From Nectonema munidae (taxonomy: Eukaryota > Nematomorpha > Nectonematoida > Nectonematidae), in the NCBI GenBank assembly GCA_030549495.1, contig JAUIRK010000504.1, forward strand, positions 62,001-126,000: DNA of 64,000 nucleotides. Reading direction: 5' to 3'. Positions 44,052 through 56,934 of the stretch are shown here, in pieces; position 1 is the stretch's first letter; each line of letters opens with the position of its first letter. The notes beneath the pieces are model-generated. The model saw only the letters and a program-made list of their open reading frames with translations. It was not told the origin of the DNA and ran no database searches. The position numbers and the translations under genes were made by a program.

Positions 44052-46380
44052 CTATTTTTGAAAAAGGGTGAAATCAAAGTGATATCATGGATCTGAGGTG
44101 CAAGCACGAGCATAGCTCTAGGGCAAAGGAAGAATGGGTGATGTTGCTTGCTCCGCATTAAATTTTTGGGAAAAATTGTATTTTGAATTTTACGAAGAAA
44201 TTGTTTTAACGCACACCTGTCAACTCTGCCTCTAATACCGCGACACTTGAGCTTTTTCGTTACCTTCTCTCAGTCTGCAGTTTTTATCTCCTGGTTTTTA
44301 AAAAATTTTCTAATTTAAATATTATATTTTAAAATTCATAAAAATTTGTTTAATTACATACCATTTTTATATATGAAAAATTATTTACATTTATTAAAGC
44401 AATATAAAAAGAATTTTAGTCATGAAGACAGGTAGGTAATCCCGAAAGCAAAAATATTTGTTATAATAATTAGAGAGCGGTTGATGACGAATTACTGAAA
44501 TTGATTTGGTGTATGTCTTTGCTTTTGTTTAACTAAGCACTTTGTTGTGTTAACTAGTAAGTCCGTATTTTGCAGTGTTTTAATAAATTGTCGATTACAT
44601 TTAAAGAAATGCCTTTGATTAAATAGAATTATGCAGATTAATTCAGTTCTCCCTGTTCCAACAAAATCTCTGTCTGCTTTTTTTCAAAAAAATCAATAAT
44701 TTCTAGGTTTCAATAATTTGACAGTGTTTACATAACCTATAAAAAGCATTCTGTCACACTATATCAAATAAATGAAAGCAGAGCAACAATAAATCAAAAT
44801 ATTAAATAAAAGAGTTTCTTAGATCAATAAAAAAAACAGGAGATGGAATTTATTTTCCTTTTTTTAACGATGAGGCAAAATTGTAATAAAATTTGGCTTC
44901 TTTAAATTAAAAATGAATTAATAAAAATAAAATTAATTAATTTTGAATTTTCATAAGAAGAGAGCGAAAATATTTTGAGATTTTTTCTAAAAATGTGTAT
45001 ATCATTTGCCTTTGTTCAAATATTCAGAGAAATGTTTGCATAGCGTAGGAGCTTTTAAAACTTTTTATTATAATTTGGGTGAGCTTGAAAAAATATAGTA
45101 AATACTCGTAATCCGCTGACGTGGATAATCCGCTTCCCAATTATAAGCTACTATTTTCAAGAACATGCCTATAGAATAATAATATAGGTTTTTTAAGAGG
45201 TATAGAAGGAATAAAAATAAAATAGTGTTTAATCCATATGTTGCTGGTGGTATATATCCGTTCACACAATTATCTATTTCCACTTTATTTTCATGGGTTA
45301 AATTCTGTTTATGTATAGATAACCCGCACTCCTTCCCATTTTTAGTCAATTAATTCTGGTAAAAAAGTGAGGATTAAACGCGAGTTTTAAGGTATATCAT
45401 ATAGAGAGAAGAGTCATATTCTTTTCATTTCAAAAAACAGAGATAAGAATAAGTAATTTGATATTAAAGAACATTAACCCATATGTGCCAATGACAAGTA
45501 GTAGATTTTGTAAATTCATGGTAGTTGCAACAAAAAAAGCTTTCATCTGGCTTTCTAAGAAAGATCAGAGATAAATGTGTAAAATGAAAAAATTTCTTGC
45601 GTCAAGTAAAATTTATGATGGGATGAAATGAATCAAATAAAACAACACACACACACACACACAAAATCTGTTCCGCTTGTAAAAGGAAGAAGTAAAAAGC
45701 AATGGAATTAAATAAATTCGTCATCTCGAAGTCCGAAAAATCAGACATTCGGTTAAGTTGATATTTATTCCAGGTCTTGAATCAAAGGCAGAGTTTTAAA
45801 ATTTTAAATAAGTAAAACATGGTGACAGGTAAGACAGTAATAGCGCTATTCAAAAGTAAACTTTATAAAATAAGTTTTAGTAGAGCCTCATTGATGGTAT
45901 AGCGGCCCGTATGATGTTATGATTTCTATGCTGACAGCGAAATGCCTTTTACCAGTTGCAGATGTTATCACTGATGAGACTGCAGTTCAAATCTACTTTC
46001 TCCCAAATTTCTGTTTATTATTTATGTATTAATTTTTTAGTGTGTTTTAATTTTTCTAAATTATTTTTTGATTTTAAATTTTTATTTTGAAAAACCTTGT
46101 TACTTCAATTTATGTTTTATTTTTTATTCCGTTTGAATTCATACCAAAAGTTTTAAAATAAGCTTTATATCATTTCATTTTGGGTACGAGATTAAATTTT
46201 TGAACGAAAGATCGGATGTGACGACACAATTCTAATCAATATTCTCATCCTATAATTTATGTAATTTTTTGGGTTGGAAACTTTTTTAATAAGATATTAA
46301 AAGTAATGAATCAGTGCGAATGAAAAATAACACATGTGATTCGTATAACGAACGCAGCGTAGGCGCAGTTGGTGAGTTAC
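44052..46380 (-). other. Intron between Kunitz exons
   Basis: AT-rich intron. It holds an (AC)n microsatellite at 45645-45662. Around 45100-45350 there is a TAATCCGCTGACGTGGATAA / GATTAAACGCG pattern that recalls Tigger-type ends but cannot be defined. No further Kunitz exon was found. Confidence 0.55.
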
Positions 46381-46566
46381 CCGGCTTCACATCCTTCCTG
46401 CAGGCGGCCTGACATTCACTTATGTATGCAAAGTTGTTCTCGTTTCCTTCGCATCCAGTGTAACTGAATTTTTTGCAAACGTCCAGCTTGGGATCGTAGA
46501 AATATCTGTCTTCTGCCAAGCTTGGGTCGCATTCTCCGCCTTCAAACATATCAAAGCTGCATTTAT
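46381..46566 (-). CDS. Kunitz exon 2 of the inhibitor gene
   Basis: An exon of 186 bp with acceptor TTTTTTTAG and donor G|GTAACT, phase 1 at both ends. It is a complete six-cysteine Kunitz domain: CSFDMFEGGEC, DRYFYDPKLDVCKKF, YTGCEGNENNF, ISECQAAC, followed by a short linker, RKDVKP. There is one extra residue between the first two cysteines, and P1 is Asp (ECDPS), which would not suit trypsin-like enzymes. It lies about 670 bp from the upstream Kunitz exon. Confidence 0.9.
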
Positions 46567-47235
46567 CTAAAAAAAAATTCAATTCGTTTAAACATTACTT
46601 GGCTGAGTTACAAAAATACAGTAGAACACGGTTATAACAAGCTACGAAGAGGAACGGAATTTTTTGTTCCATTTGTAATTGAAAAAAAAGTTGAAAAATA
46701 TGACATTTTTATTAAAAATTATTTTCTACTGCATTCAAAAATCTAATTTTCGTATATATTATTAGACTTTACCTTTCAAAATAGCATAATATTTTTTATG
46801 ATACATTAAAAATTTTTAAGTTAGGAAATAATGTACATGTAAATGTTAACCTTTTGGATTTTGAATTTTAGTTTGAAAAATGGCGCGAATTATACCTCGA
46901 ATAAAAAATACCGACTTTCAAATATTAACCAAACTAGAACACTCTACCCACGTTATGAAAGCGAATGTAACTTAGGTAAATAAAATGATTTATCTGTTTT
47001 GTAAATGAAAATATTTTTAGTTGTATCAAGTCAACGAGCTGCTATGCCTCATTTGATTCGATGAATTTGATTCATTTCTTCAAAACTGGGGCTGACTTCT
47101 AACATTCACTTAATATATGTTCAACTTTCTGATTCTCTTCCTATATTGTAAAAGAATCTGCTAAGACTCTCACATATTTAACACTAAATAATAAATAAAT
47201 AACGTCATTTTCTAATTGCCTTAGTTTTTCATTAC

Positions 47236-47412
47236 CGATGACGCCAGATATTTTGCATGCGCCTTCGCAATCCATTTTACTGCCGAAGTTGTTTTCGTTT
47301 CCACCGCAGCCACTGTAGAGAAATCGTTTGCACTCATCTTCAGCATCGTCATAGTAAAAGCGCGTTACAAATGCATTGCAACCTCCAACGGCCAAGTCCA
47401 GCCCACACTTTT
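47236..47412 (-). CDS. Kunitz exon 1 (first seen) of the inhibitor gene
   Basis: An exon of 177 bp with acceptor GTATTTCAG and donor G|GTAATG, phase 1 at both ends. It is a complete six-cysteine Kunitz domain: CGLDLAVGGC, TRFYYDDAEDECKRF, YSGCGGNENNF, KMDCEGAC. P1 is Asn. Since it enters in phase 1, at least one upstream exon with the start codon and signal peptide must exist, but I could not identify it with confidence upstream in the window. Confidence 0.9.
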
Positions 47413-48419
47413 CTGAAATACACGAGAACGTAAAAGTGGAGAATCGAAGGTGAATCAATTGTGCATTGATTATATTAACATCTTCACATTCTTCACTAGC
47501 ACAAATCAAGTTTTCTTTTTTTAATTAATTAAGTTAATTGTGGCGTTCGCACCCATCCTTTCGGATATTGTGGCCCGTCCAGAATGCTGAGTCCAAGTCT
47601 ACCTGGACTTTCCATCCCACTAAACGCCTACCGGCCATTGTTATAAAAAATAGCTATACCTTGTTATATACAAGAATTTATGTTAAAATATATAAATACA
47701 TCTGAGTGAACGATACCATCCTAACGCGAACGCTCCCAATTTGGGAAACAAACTTATTGTCTAGTGATAGCTTGATTACTAACCACGTAGAATCGGGTCG
47801 TTAGAGCACTACCTAACCGTAAAAACCTTTGAATTCTTCAGAGGAAGAAAACCAGGGTAAAAAACTGGCACGACGGAATGTATCTTGTTCCTAAATAAAA
47901 GAATATGATTATAAAAGGTATATGCTACAAAAATAGAAGCGTTTGAAGGCATGCAATATCTTATATATTATTAATAAATGATATTTGAGACATCTTATAG
48001 GGGTTAAGAAAGATATACATAATTTAAGGCATGCTAGGTTAGGAACAATCTTCCCCTGGAATTTGACTCCATTCCTAAATGTTGTCCCTAGGATAGATTT
48101 CTGACTAATTAAGCAAAAACTAAAACCAATGAAAGAATGATCAATTAGTTCGCTTAGCTGCAATATGTTATACTATATAAAATATGCTTGCGACGTGATT
48201 GTAAATCATCTTCAAATTGACACACAGAATTTCTAGTTCATCATTTCAATCAATTCGATATTATTTATGTCTCAGCTTCGCTGATAAACGAAAATTCGAC
48301 GGAAGACATTTGAAATATGTGATATGAAATCTCATAGTCTTGTATTTATCATAACATTTTACACAATAAAAATACCAATACGAATGCACCAAAATTAGGA
48401 TTTCAAAATACAAATGCCA
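47413..48419. other. Non-coding, upstream of the Kunitz exons
   Basis: No gene supported. The stretch 47540-47890 is less AT-rich (GGCCCGTCCAGAATGC and similar) and may be an old repeat of unknown type. Confidence 0.4.
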
Positions 48420-48491
48420 TTACATCCCATTTGCTTCAAAATCGATTCTATTTTCTATGTCAAATCCTTCAAAAACGTATCTCCCAGTTCC
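48420..48491 (-). other. Possible orphan terminal exon
   Basis: A strong acceptor, TATCTTGTTTACAG, precedes a phase-0 frame of 23 residues, GTGRYVFEGFDIENRI then DFEANGM, followed by TAA. It could be the last exon of a gene lying further right on the minus strand. I do not recognise the sequence, and no partner exon was found, so chance is quite possible. Confidence 0.25.
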
Positions 48492-48607
48492 CTGTAAACA
48501 AGATAAAAAATATTTTTTTTCCATAATTCAGAATTCTTTCGAACTGTTAACAGTCAAGTAACATTCATTTTTAAGAAAAAAGAAGTTAAGATAACTTTTT
48601 TTTATTA

Positions 48608-48740
48608 TGGGGTGTTTTCATCGAGAAGGCACAATTGCGCCGCTTGCATCGAACTATGAGGAAAGTAGGTCTGATGCAGGATCGAACCCAAGACCTTGAG
48701 TTATAAAACCTATTTTTCTAACCAACTTTACTCACGTCCC
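48608..48740 (-). mobile_element. tRNA-derived SINE, copy d
   Basis: Read on the minus strand: GGGACGTGAGTAAAG, TTGGTTAGA (A box), AAGGTCTTGGGTTCGATCC (B box), then GCAAGCGGCGCAATTGTGCC and ATGAAAACACCCC. It is full length compared with copy b and shows the best tRNA-like head of the four copies. Confidence 0.88.
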
Positions 48741-51700
48741 TTCCAAACAACCATCAAAACCAAAAGACTCACCAAAAGATATACAATTCAACTACCAAAA
48801 GATACAATAGTTATCACAATTATCCTAAAAGAATTCCAATACTTTAGAAAAAATTTACTATGTTTATTATATGGTAAATCTAAAGAGTAAAGTTATTTGT
48901 CATCAAAATTACTACAACCTGGTGACGTAATTAAATTCGCTTATTTGAATTTGAAAAAAGTTAACTAGGCTTCGACTAATGTAATGAAATATGAAATTTT
49001 TTATTTTTTAGAAAGAATAAATTTTTAGTACTCATCAGACCGACTATCACAAGATAGCAAGTCTTTAGCACTTCAAATTCAATTAAATTAGAAATTTCTT
49101 ACATTCTTTATACTTAAATTTCCTCCTCTCCCTTTATCTAATCCAAAGTTTTCATTGATTAATCTCATACCTTCTACTCCTTCATGTTTCCTAATCTTCT
49201 CCTTTAGTCAAAATTTTCGTCCCACATAGCCAATAATACTCCACGACAACCTTATAGTCTGTAAACACAAACTCCTTGCTCCATTTTTAATAAGCTTCAG
49301 AAATCACGTAGAACATGGATAAGAAACAATGGCCGGGTTATCGTGATTATATATCCTATGAAATGGCAATTTACCTTTAATACATATACAAACTTTCAAA
49401 TTTTCCTCTTCACGGTTGATTTTGCTATATGCATCGATTTGAAATGGATGCCAAAGCCTAGCAAACTTTTTTCAATGAAAAATTTTCCTAATAATGCTAA
49501 ATTTTCGGATTTATTCATTTTTAAAGCAAAAATAAAGGTATCGTGTAAGAAGTATTAATAAAGCAACACTGTTTGAAAATTAAGACCAAATTTAATATCT
49601 AAAATTTGACAATAATAAATTACAATATAAAATCCACCTGGCATGTTGTCCTTATTATTCATTTTTGTGTTCGACACACTAAAAATTCTTTCATGTTCAA
49701 TAGATGAAGAAGAAAATTAAAAATACTCAGAACTTGGCATATATTCTTTGTTTTCGCACCCTTCAAATTGCAATCATCTTTTTATTTTATCATCGCTTGA
49801 AAAAATGCTTATTTCATTTTCCAAATATTCTCTCTCTTTGTATATCGGAAATTTTTCACAGATCAATAGTTCCAATTTTTTTCTATTGGTTTCTATTTTT
49901 GATTCCTTTGCAGCTTATTCATGCATTTTATTAAAGCATAGCGAAAAGTTAAAATTTAATAATTTTTTTCTTGTCTTAGTATTGTAATCGGTTTCATAAC
50001 GGTAAAAAAAAAAGGCGTGACAGAATAAGCAAAAAAGTGAAAAAAAACAATTAACTTCTAAACATAATAATTATGGCATGGGTAAAAATTTTGCAATATA
50101 TTAAATTTATTGTAACTAATATTACGTAAATGATGATTTCTACACTTATTTGAAAGTTTAACTTCGGATTTTGACTAAATTATAAAAATCGATATTTCAT
50201 TTTTTTAATTGATGAAGTGGTGTCAAGTCATAGAAAAGACATGGATATTATAAAAAGTTAAAATAAATAATATAAAAAACTTTATTTATAATTTCTCACT
50301 TTGACACACTCATTTTTCAGTTATATAAGTGACCAGAGTGGTCGAAAATGTATCTTTTAAGAAATTTTGTACAAAGAGTTTTTACTATTTTATTAACTTT
50401 TTATCTCTATTAAATTTAAGATGTTTAAAGTGAATATTTTTTTAAATCAGTAAAAAATTGGCATAAACTTGTTTTATATAGGCTCTGGGTTTACTCTCTT
50501 GTGAATAAAAATAGTAATTGCAGCTATCATATTAGTGAAAATATATAAATCACAGATCCAATGTCTAATTTCATTATACACGATAACAATGTTTACTAAC
50601 CCTAACCGAATCTAAGAAACATATTAACAAAAATAGTTAAAGTTTTGCATACCTTCACGCACATCTTGAAAATACTAAAAAAAAATTATATCACACATGT
50701 GTAAATCTACTTGACAAAAATAATAATCATATTACCATGTGTGCTAACAAGGTTCCAAGCTAAAATATTTTATGCATTACAAACATAAAACTGTCATACT
50801 CATTATATATACTTTAACTTTCTACGTATATTCATTTTACGCAAATTTTTTTGAAAAAGACTTTTTATTTGCAAACCTTTAAAAATAGTTTCATGATCAA
50901 TAGTTTCAACAGATTTAACTTTAATAGTTTGCTCTTGGTATACAAAAAAGACTTTACATGGTAGAGATGTTGGCAGCACGCTTGGAAAAGATTTAGCTCA
51001 AACAAGTTAACCAAACTAAACTTTATTTGTGTTGAAATTTTGATACCTCTTTATTGGTCGGAGTTAAAGAAAGTTTTAACTAAGTCTAAATCGCTCTATT
51101 TCATAGGTCGTTCGCAACAACCAATTCCTTGAGTGAATCAAGCAGCATTCAAAGAATACAAATGTGAAGACCCGAACGTATAAAATTTTACTACTTGGCA
51201 TAGTAATTTTACTCGAATAAAATGGCGTTTTGACTAAGAACGATAGTAAAGTTATGTATATACTGCAGTAATTATTCAAAGTATAGTTATTGTAAACACT
51301 TTTTTTTCAGTGATAAAATGCGAGGTTCTATATAATTTTAACATTGTGAGGTGATTAGCAGGGGGCAGAAAAGGGGAACAAAGTTTGGAATCGGTTCTGC
51401 AAGCAATAAGTGATTTTAAGATTTTTCAACTGATGAAAAATCCACCATTAATAAAGAAAACTCATGCAAATGTTCTTTCATCATGACTCCCAACTCTTAT
51501 GCTTCTTATATATCACATATGTTGAAATATCTCATTGAAAACGACAAACCATGATTAAAATCCTACTTCAATATACTAACGTGTTTTAATCAGTTATTTA
51601 CTTGGTCATCTACATTTGGGATTCATCAGTTTTATATAGTAAGACATTCATTGATGCTTACATTCACGGCTGTAGTGGAAAAGTAAACGTATCCTACATT

Positions 51701-52538
51701 TGCTTAAAGAAAAACTCGAATACGCATTAGACTTATGTCATTAGTTTGCATGGTATTGAGATTCTAGATGTATTTGCTTCAAAATATAGTAAGTTCTTAA
51801 TTCTCAAGACTTTTATTTTAGAAATACTCAGACCTATCATACCTGTTACACTAAAGTGGGCAAGTTATTTGTCATTCTATCCAAGGACCACCTTCCTTCT
51901 AGAAAATATCAGAAATGTTGAAAAATGTTATTTACCATTAACAGCAAGAACATCTTGGCGAAATTTGAAGTTATGAAATCTGAGCGCTGTTTAAAATTTG
52001 GAGGCTTTTAATTCTAGAACACTTTGTTGACACAGTTACTCATCCCTTCTCTATCAACAACTTTCCTTTCAAGGACGATCCATTTTGCATGTGCATAGAA
52101 AGTTCTAGATGCTGATGCCAATATTATTTCTCTTGATGATCAAAATCCTTTAAATTTCAGCCCGAATATTTGATGTCACGTGTTCATCTTAATCTTGTTT
52201 TGCCAACTTTCAGTGAGAGTAAATATTCGCTAAGTGCAAAACAAAATCAACGTGTTAATAAAAACATGTTTTGAAGATTTTAAGCTTTCCTTATTTTTAC
52301 AAACATCCCCTGTTTACTTAGTGGATGATTAGGTGAAGGAATTAGCAAAGCTCGTGCTGACTTGTAAGATTGGCTTCGAAACACGCCTTGCTCAAATCAT
52401 AACTGCAGTTCTTACAACAGAATTTGGAATATCCGCTTCTCGATGACGTAATCTTTGATTGCAGAAAAACTTTGGAAAAACATAAGTCAACAACATCAAA
52501 TCCAAATGAAGGATCGAACTAACTCCAATAAAATCGGG
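48741..52538. other. AT-rich DNA without recognisable gene
   Basis: No supported gene or element. A minus-strand frame at 51076-51279 has a hydrophobic stretch (VFTFVFFECCL) but no splice donor or family match, so it is not called. Confidence 0.5.
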
Positions 52539-52542
52539 TTAA

Positions 52543-52673
52543 CCCATTTAAGACCAACCAAAGCAGACGATATCTAAAAAAACGCAGACGATTTATATTC
52601 AAAATCATTGAAAAAAGCAGACGAAGATGAAATTACTTATGTTCCTAAATAGGAACATTGGTCGTAAATGGGT
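52543..52673. mobile_element. piggyBac-type MITE (131 bp)
   Basis: TTAA duplications at 52539-52542 and 52674-52677 flank inverted ends CCCATTTAAGACCAA and, on the other strand, CCCATTTACGACCAA. TTAA plus CCC ends are the signature of piggyBac. Inside are repeated AGCAGACGA words and the palindrome GTTCCTAAATAGGAAC. There is no coding capacity. Confidence 0.88.
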
Positions 52674-52744
52674 TAAAGCCAAGCTCAAAGAAAAAACAAC
52701 AACTTTGTTACATTCAGCCAAAGTGCTTTTCCTTCTTATTATTC

Positions 52745-52950
52745 TTTGATTAAAACACTCTCATACCAAGAGCTATGGAGAAGAAGGGGGAGTGGAAAAA
52801 GAAGTAGAGGGAGGCAGCGTAAAAGATGGAAGGACGGACTGATGGAGCAACTGAAGCAGCTTGGACTGACAGAAGAGGTTGCGCAGGACAGGAAAAAATG
52901 GAAAGAGCGAATCTCAGCAACCGACCCCCAATTTGGGGACAAGGTGTAGT
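52745..52950 (+). mobile_element. LINE 3'-terminal fragment
   Basis: The frame GSGKRSRGRQRKRWKDGL, then LGLTEEVAQDRKKWKERI, ending DPQFGDKV-stop matches the Arg-rich C-terminus (GRxRKRWxD...AxDRxxW) of endonuclease/reverse-transcriptase LINEs. Only the last ~65 residues remain, as expected of a severe 5' truncation. Confidence 0.7.
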
Positions 52951-53609
52951 CAAAGAAGAAGTAGAGCAAGAACAAAAGATGAAAAATGGAAAAGACAACG
53001 GTCCTGATAAGCTTCCAGTTGAGAGGTAAGAAAAGTCTTATAATGTAAGGAGTAGATATTCTATGGAAGCTACTAAATAAAATCTTTAATCAAGGCAAAA
53101 AGAATGAAGAAAAATATAATTATAATAAACAAATGTAATTGAATAAGAGAACAATTAGATCTGGACAAGTTAGCCTATTTTTCTTTTTTTTGTTATTCCT
53201 TCTTTCTTTTAAACTTTTTATAATTTTGTTTATTTAGAAAAATTAATTAAAATTAAACATATTTCCATAAAATTTTTAAAAATAAAAAATATCCACTTTA
53301 TAAATACTTTTTTTATATATGTTTTTTATATTTAAAAGCATAGTATGCTCAAAAAGTGAAAGTTGATAGATTAAATCTCAAAGCTTGAAATTTTGGGAGA
53401 TAACGGGTAAGCATGTCTGGACATATTTTATATATTAATAAATGTAATACTATTACTTACTGTGATTAGAAACACACGCTATATATTTAACATTTGCATT
53501 ATCTAACATGTCTTAAGACACCAAAAAATTTAAATTTTTAAGAAGTTTGAAAAACGTAAGCTTTTTTTGAAATTTTGTAATTTTATATATTTTCTTTATT
53601 TCTATTTAG

Positions 53610-54215
53610 ATCGAGGAAGAATTTTACTTGTTGAAGCCTGAGTTGAAAAAAGAAGCAATAAAAGGAAACTGGACTGTTTTGTTTCAAAGACTGAAAAATT
53701 GTTTAGAAATAAATAAGAGTTTTTTTTGTTTCTTCAGAAATGTATATATACATTAAGTATTTTTACAGGAGTTCCAAAGTTTAAAAGAATTCATGATTGA
53801 ATATAAAATATTAAAAGTTTTAGAAAATAAGTTTAGAGTCAAGAAAAATCAAAACAAATGTTTTTAATGGAAGAGATAAAAGTATATATTTTAATTTTTA
53901 TATGTATTCCATTATATTCCAGTATTTTAGGAGTCTTTTGAAGAACTGTCAGAAAAAATTTCAAACATAAACTCGCCACCCAAGCTTTTAATTTTTCTGG
54001 AAAGCAATCAAGTTTCAAAAATCAAAAAAGTCGCCGATGGATTGATTTACACCTGTGATAATGATATCAAGGTGGCAATAATCTGGCTACTACAGATTTA
54101 TTTTTTGTTTGACTTACACTATCCAAAAAGTTTTCAACTTTTGGGTTTTCTGCAAAAAGAAATTTTAGAGGATTCAAGTCCGTTTTATAAGGGATCAAAC
54201 CTTAAAAAATTTTAA
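53610..54215 (+). pseudogene. C-terminal fragment of a multi-copy gene family
   Basis: Two exon-like pieces. The first begins after TTCTATTTAG at 53610: IEEEFYLLKPELKKEAI, KGNWTVLFQRLKNC. It lacks a clear donor. The second begins after TATTTTAG at 53931 and runs 94 residues to TAA at 54215: SPPKLLIFLESNQVSKIKK, VADGLIYTCDNDIKVAI, then IYFLFDLHYPKSFQLLGFLQ. The last motif resembles VSSYVFNLEFPNCIKK of the locus at 61332-63294. Both recall uncharacterised proteins often annotated as SAM domain-containing 3-like. The start and N-terminal exons are absent, so I call it a fragment. A functional short gene cannot be excluded. Confidence 0.5.
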
Positions 54216-55170
54216 AAATGTTATAAAGAATTTTGATGTAAAAACCGATTTTTTCTCTATATATTGAAAGTAGTTTGAATAAAGTTTTTGACTCATTTCT
54301 TTATAACATTTTTAAGCTTAAATTTGTCCAAATAGTTTAGTAGCAAATTATACGTATAAACGGTAAACATAAATCATATTTAAAATGGTTACGTCAGAAG
54401 CGTTTAAATCTATACGCCTCAAATGATGTTTTAGTATAAACGCGTTTAAAAGTCGAGACAAATTTGACGTTGATAATTGTCTTTAGATTCTAAACACATT
54501 ATTTACAGTGTACATATAAACTTTCATTTTATGTTTATGAACACATATATAGTTAATTGATATTTTTCATTAAATATACAGACAAATTCATCCACTTTAT
54601 GTTTTTATCACTTTATTTCAGTTTTTTATACATATGATTGACTTTTTTTCAAGTTTTACAACACTTTTGTATTTTATATCATTGTCTCTTCTAAGCACTG
54701 GTGTCTTTTGTTACGTTGAACGTGTAATTGAGGATATAATTTTATTATGTTAACATAAGTTAGTAGAGATTTTCAGTCTTCTTGTCTCATAGATAGCCTT
54801 TTGTTGATGATAACGGTGAATTGGCAAAGGTGTTCAATCTTCACTTTTTCTTTGGCTCATTGATAGACTTTGTTGATGACGGTGAAGATCTAAAGAAGTG
54901 ACGCCTCACTTTCTTTATTTACATATATATAAGTATATGTTCTGTGCATTATGCAGGTATGCGTATGTGTGTGTGTGTGTGAGTGTGCTTTAAAAGAGAG
55001 AGGTTTAAAGGTGTTATAAATGTAATTGTGTCTTGGAGATTGAATATTAACAGTACATATTAGATAATAGTGTTATAAATATAATTGAATGTCATTTGCA
55101 TATTAAAATTAGAGAATGATGTTACATCTTTCTTACACTATTTTTTCTCAATAAACGACTTACTTACTTA
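54216..55170. other. AT-rich non-coding stretch
   Basis: No gene seen. It contains a GATAGCCTTTTGTTGATGA / GATAGACTTTGTTGATGA near-repeat (54793-54876) and a short (GT)n run at about 54967-54980. Confidence 0.5.
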
Positions 55171-56902
55171 CCGTAAAGTTCGGCTTATAAGATCCCTCAA
55201 CAAAAATACAAAAATTAAAAAAAACGTATCTACTTATATCTTTTTAATTTACAAAAATATTGCGTATATTTAAAAAAAAATTGAAAAAATTAACTCGCAA
55301 CAAAACATTTTAAAAACAATATTTATTAAATTTAAAAAACACCACTCAGCAAAGACCATCTTCTAAATCTGTTTTGTTTAATTGATCGATCAATTCTTCA
55401 TCAACTTCTGTTAAGAAATCGTCATATGGATCTTCATCATCAGACGCTCTTATTTCAGTTTCGCGGTATTCATTTTCCCAAATGATTGTATCTTCAGTGC
55501 CATCCATTGCATTAAAAATACAACATTTTTTACAATTGAAGGCTTTAAGTCATTCCATGCTTTGTCAACAAATTCGCAAAGAGTATAGAGTGAAGGAGCA
55601 CGCATATTTCCATTTTTTGTGAAGGATTTTTCAGAACAAGTAAACTAATCATTCTACTGACCTTTAAAAGATTTATTTAGAGATACGTCTAAAAGTTGCA
55701 AAAGATAAGCAACCCGGAAGGAATAACTGCTAAGTCAGATTTGTTTGTCAGCAGTTTTTTTAACTTCGGCATACAAATGAGGTTTAAACATATCCCATAC
55801 TAATAAACTACGAGAATTATTAAAAGAGTTGGGTCTTTTCATCCAAACATTTTGAATCCACAATCTGACTCCTTCTTCATCCATCCATCCTTTAGCATTT
55901 ACATGAACAAAATATCCTTTGGGAAAGATAATTTTTGGCATCAATTTTCGCTTAAAAATAACCTTGGGTTTTAGCTTAGTTCCATCTGCTTAACAAGCTA
56001 AAACCACAGTAAAGGGTGTTTTTTCGTGACCTGTCGTTTTTAAAAGAATAGTTTTCCACCTTTTAAAGATACAGTTCGATTTCCAACCATATCAAAATAG
56101 ATCGGTGTTTTGTCCATATTTCCAATATTTGAAAGTGGATAGTTTTATTCTTTGCGTTTATTTATTATAAATTTTTGAAAGTTTAAAACTTTATTTTCCA
56201 GTTCTTGGGGTAGTTTTTGTGAAATTTTTTGTTTGACGTCTAATTACAAAGACATTTCTCTTCATAAATCTATAGCACCATGATTTGGTAGCTTTAAAAT
56301 TTTTTGCTATGTCTTGATTTAATTTTGCCCATTGAAGAGCAAAAATGCGAATTTGATTTTGGGTTACCACATAACCATTTGACGCTTCTCTTTAATCATA
56401 TTCGAAACATTTTCTTCCAAGATGGGCCAATGTGTTTTTCCACTTCTCATTGCGCATTTTTTACGTGGTAAGTTCTTTAAAATATTTTCTTTACTTATCC
56501 AATCTCATACCATTTTAGTAGTAATATTGAATTTTCTTGCCGTAGCATGAATGGAGTTTTCCATAGAAAATTCAATCACTTAAATTTTATAACCTGTTTC
56601 ATAAGATCTTCTTTGAGAGAAAACCATTTTAATAAAATATAGCTTGAGTAAAAAAACTAGGATAAAAAATTATGAAAAAAAATTATGTAAAATATTTTAT
56701 ATACAAAAAATATTACAAAAGTTTTCTGAAAAAATTTTATTAATAAAAAATATTAACGATAATTTCAAACCATACTAATTAAAAAAATTTTTTTTTATAA
56801 TTTTTTAAACTAAGATTTTTTACTTTGGCGTATAAGACCCTCTCCTAATTTTAAGACTGATATTTAGCTATGAAAAGGGGTTTTATAAGCCGAACTTTAC
56901 GG
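55171..56902 (-). mobile_element. pogo-like transposon, decayed
   Basis: A 1732-bp element between TA dinucleotides (55169-55170 and 56903-56904), with TIRs CCGTAAAGTTCGGCTTATAA at both ends. Broken minus-strand frames give a pogo-type transposase: an N-terminal helix-turn-helix (SIHATARKFNITTK), VRLWIQNVWMKRPNSF, LLVWDMFKPHLYAEV (catalytic Asp) and the C-terminal KAWNDLKPSIVKKC and NAMDGTEDTIIWENE. There are many stops and at least several frame changes, so it is old. The TIRs have stayed better than the gene. Confidence 0.9.
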
Positions 56903-56934
56903 TATTTACTTCTAGCATTAAACGAAAGCTAAAA

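Noticed and set aside
45068-45349. A cysteine-containing minus-strand frame as another inhibitor exon
   Set aside because: The cysteine pattern does not match Kunitz or thyroglobulin, and transposon-end-like sequence lies within it.
45100-45370. Tigger-type MITE
   Set aside because: TAATCCGC-like words resemble Tigger ends, but paired ends with TA duplications could not be found.
51076-51279. Signal-peptide exon of the Kunitz gene
   Set aside because: The hydrophobic stretch is interrupted by charged residues, no phase-1 donor follows, and the distance is large.
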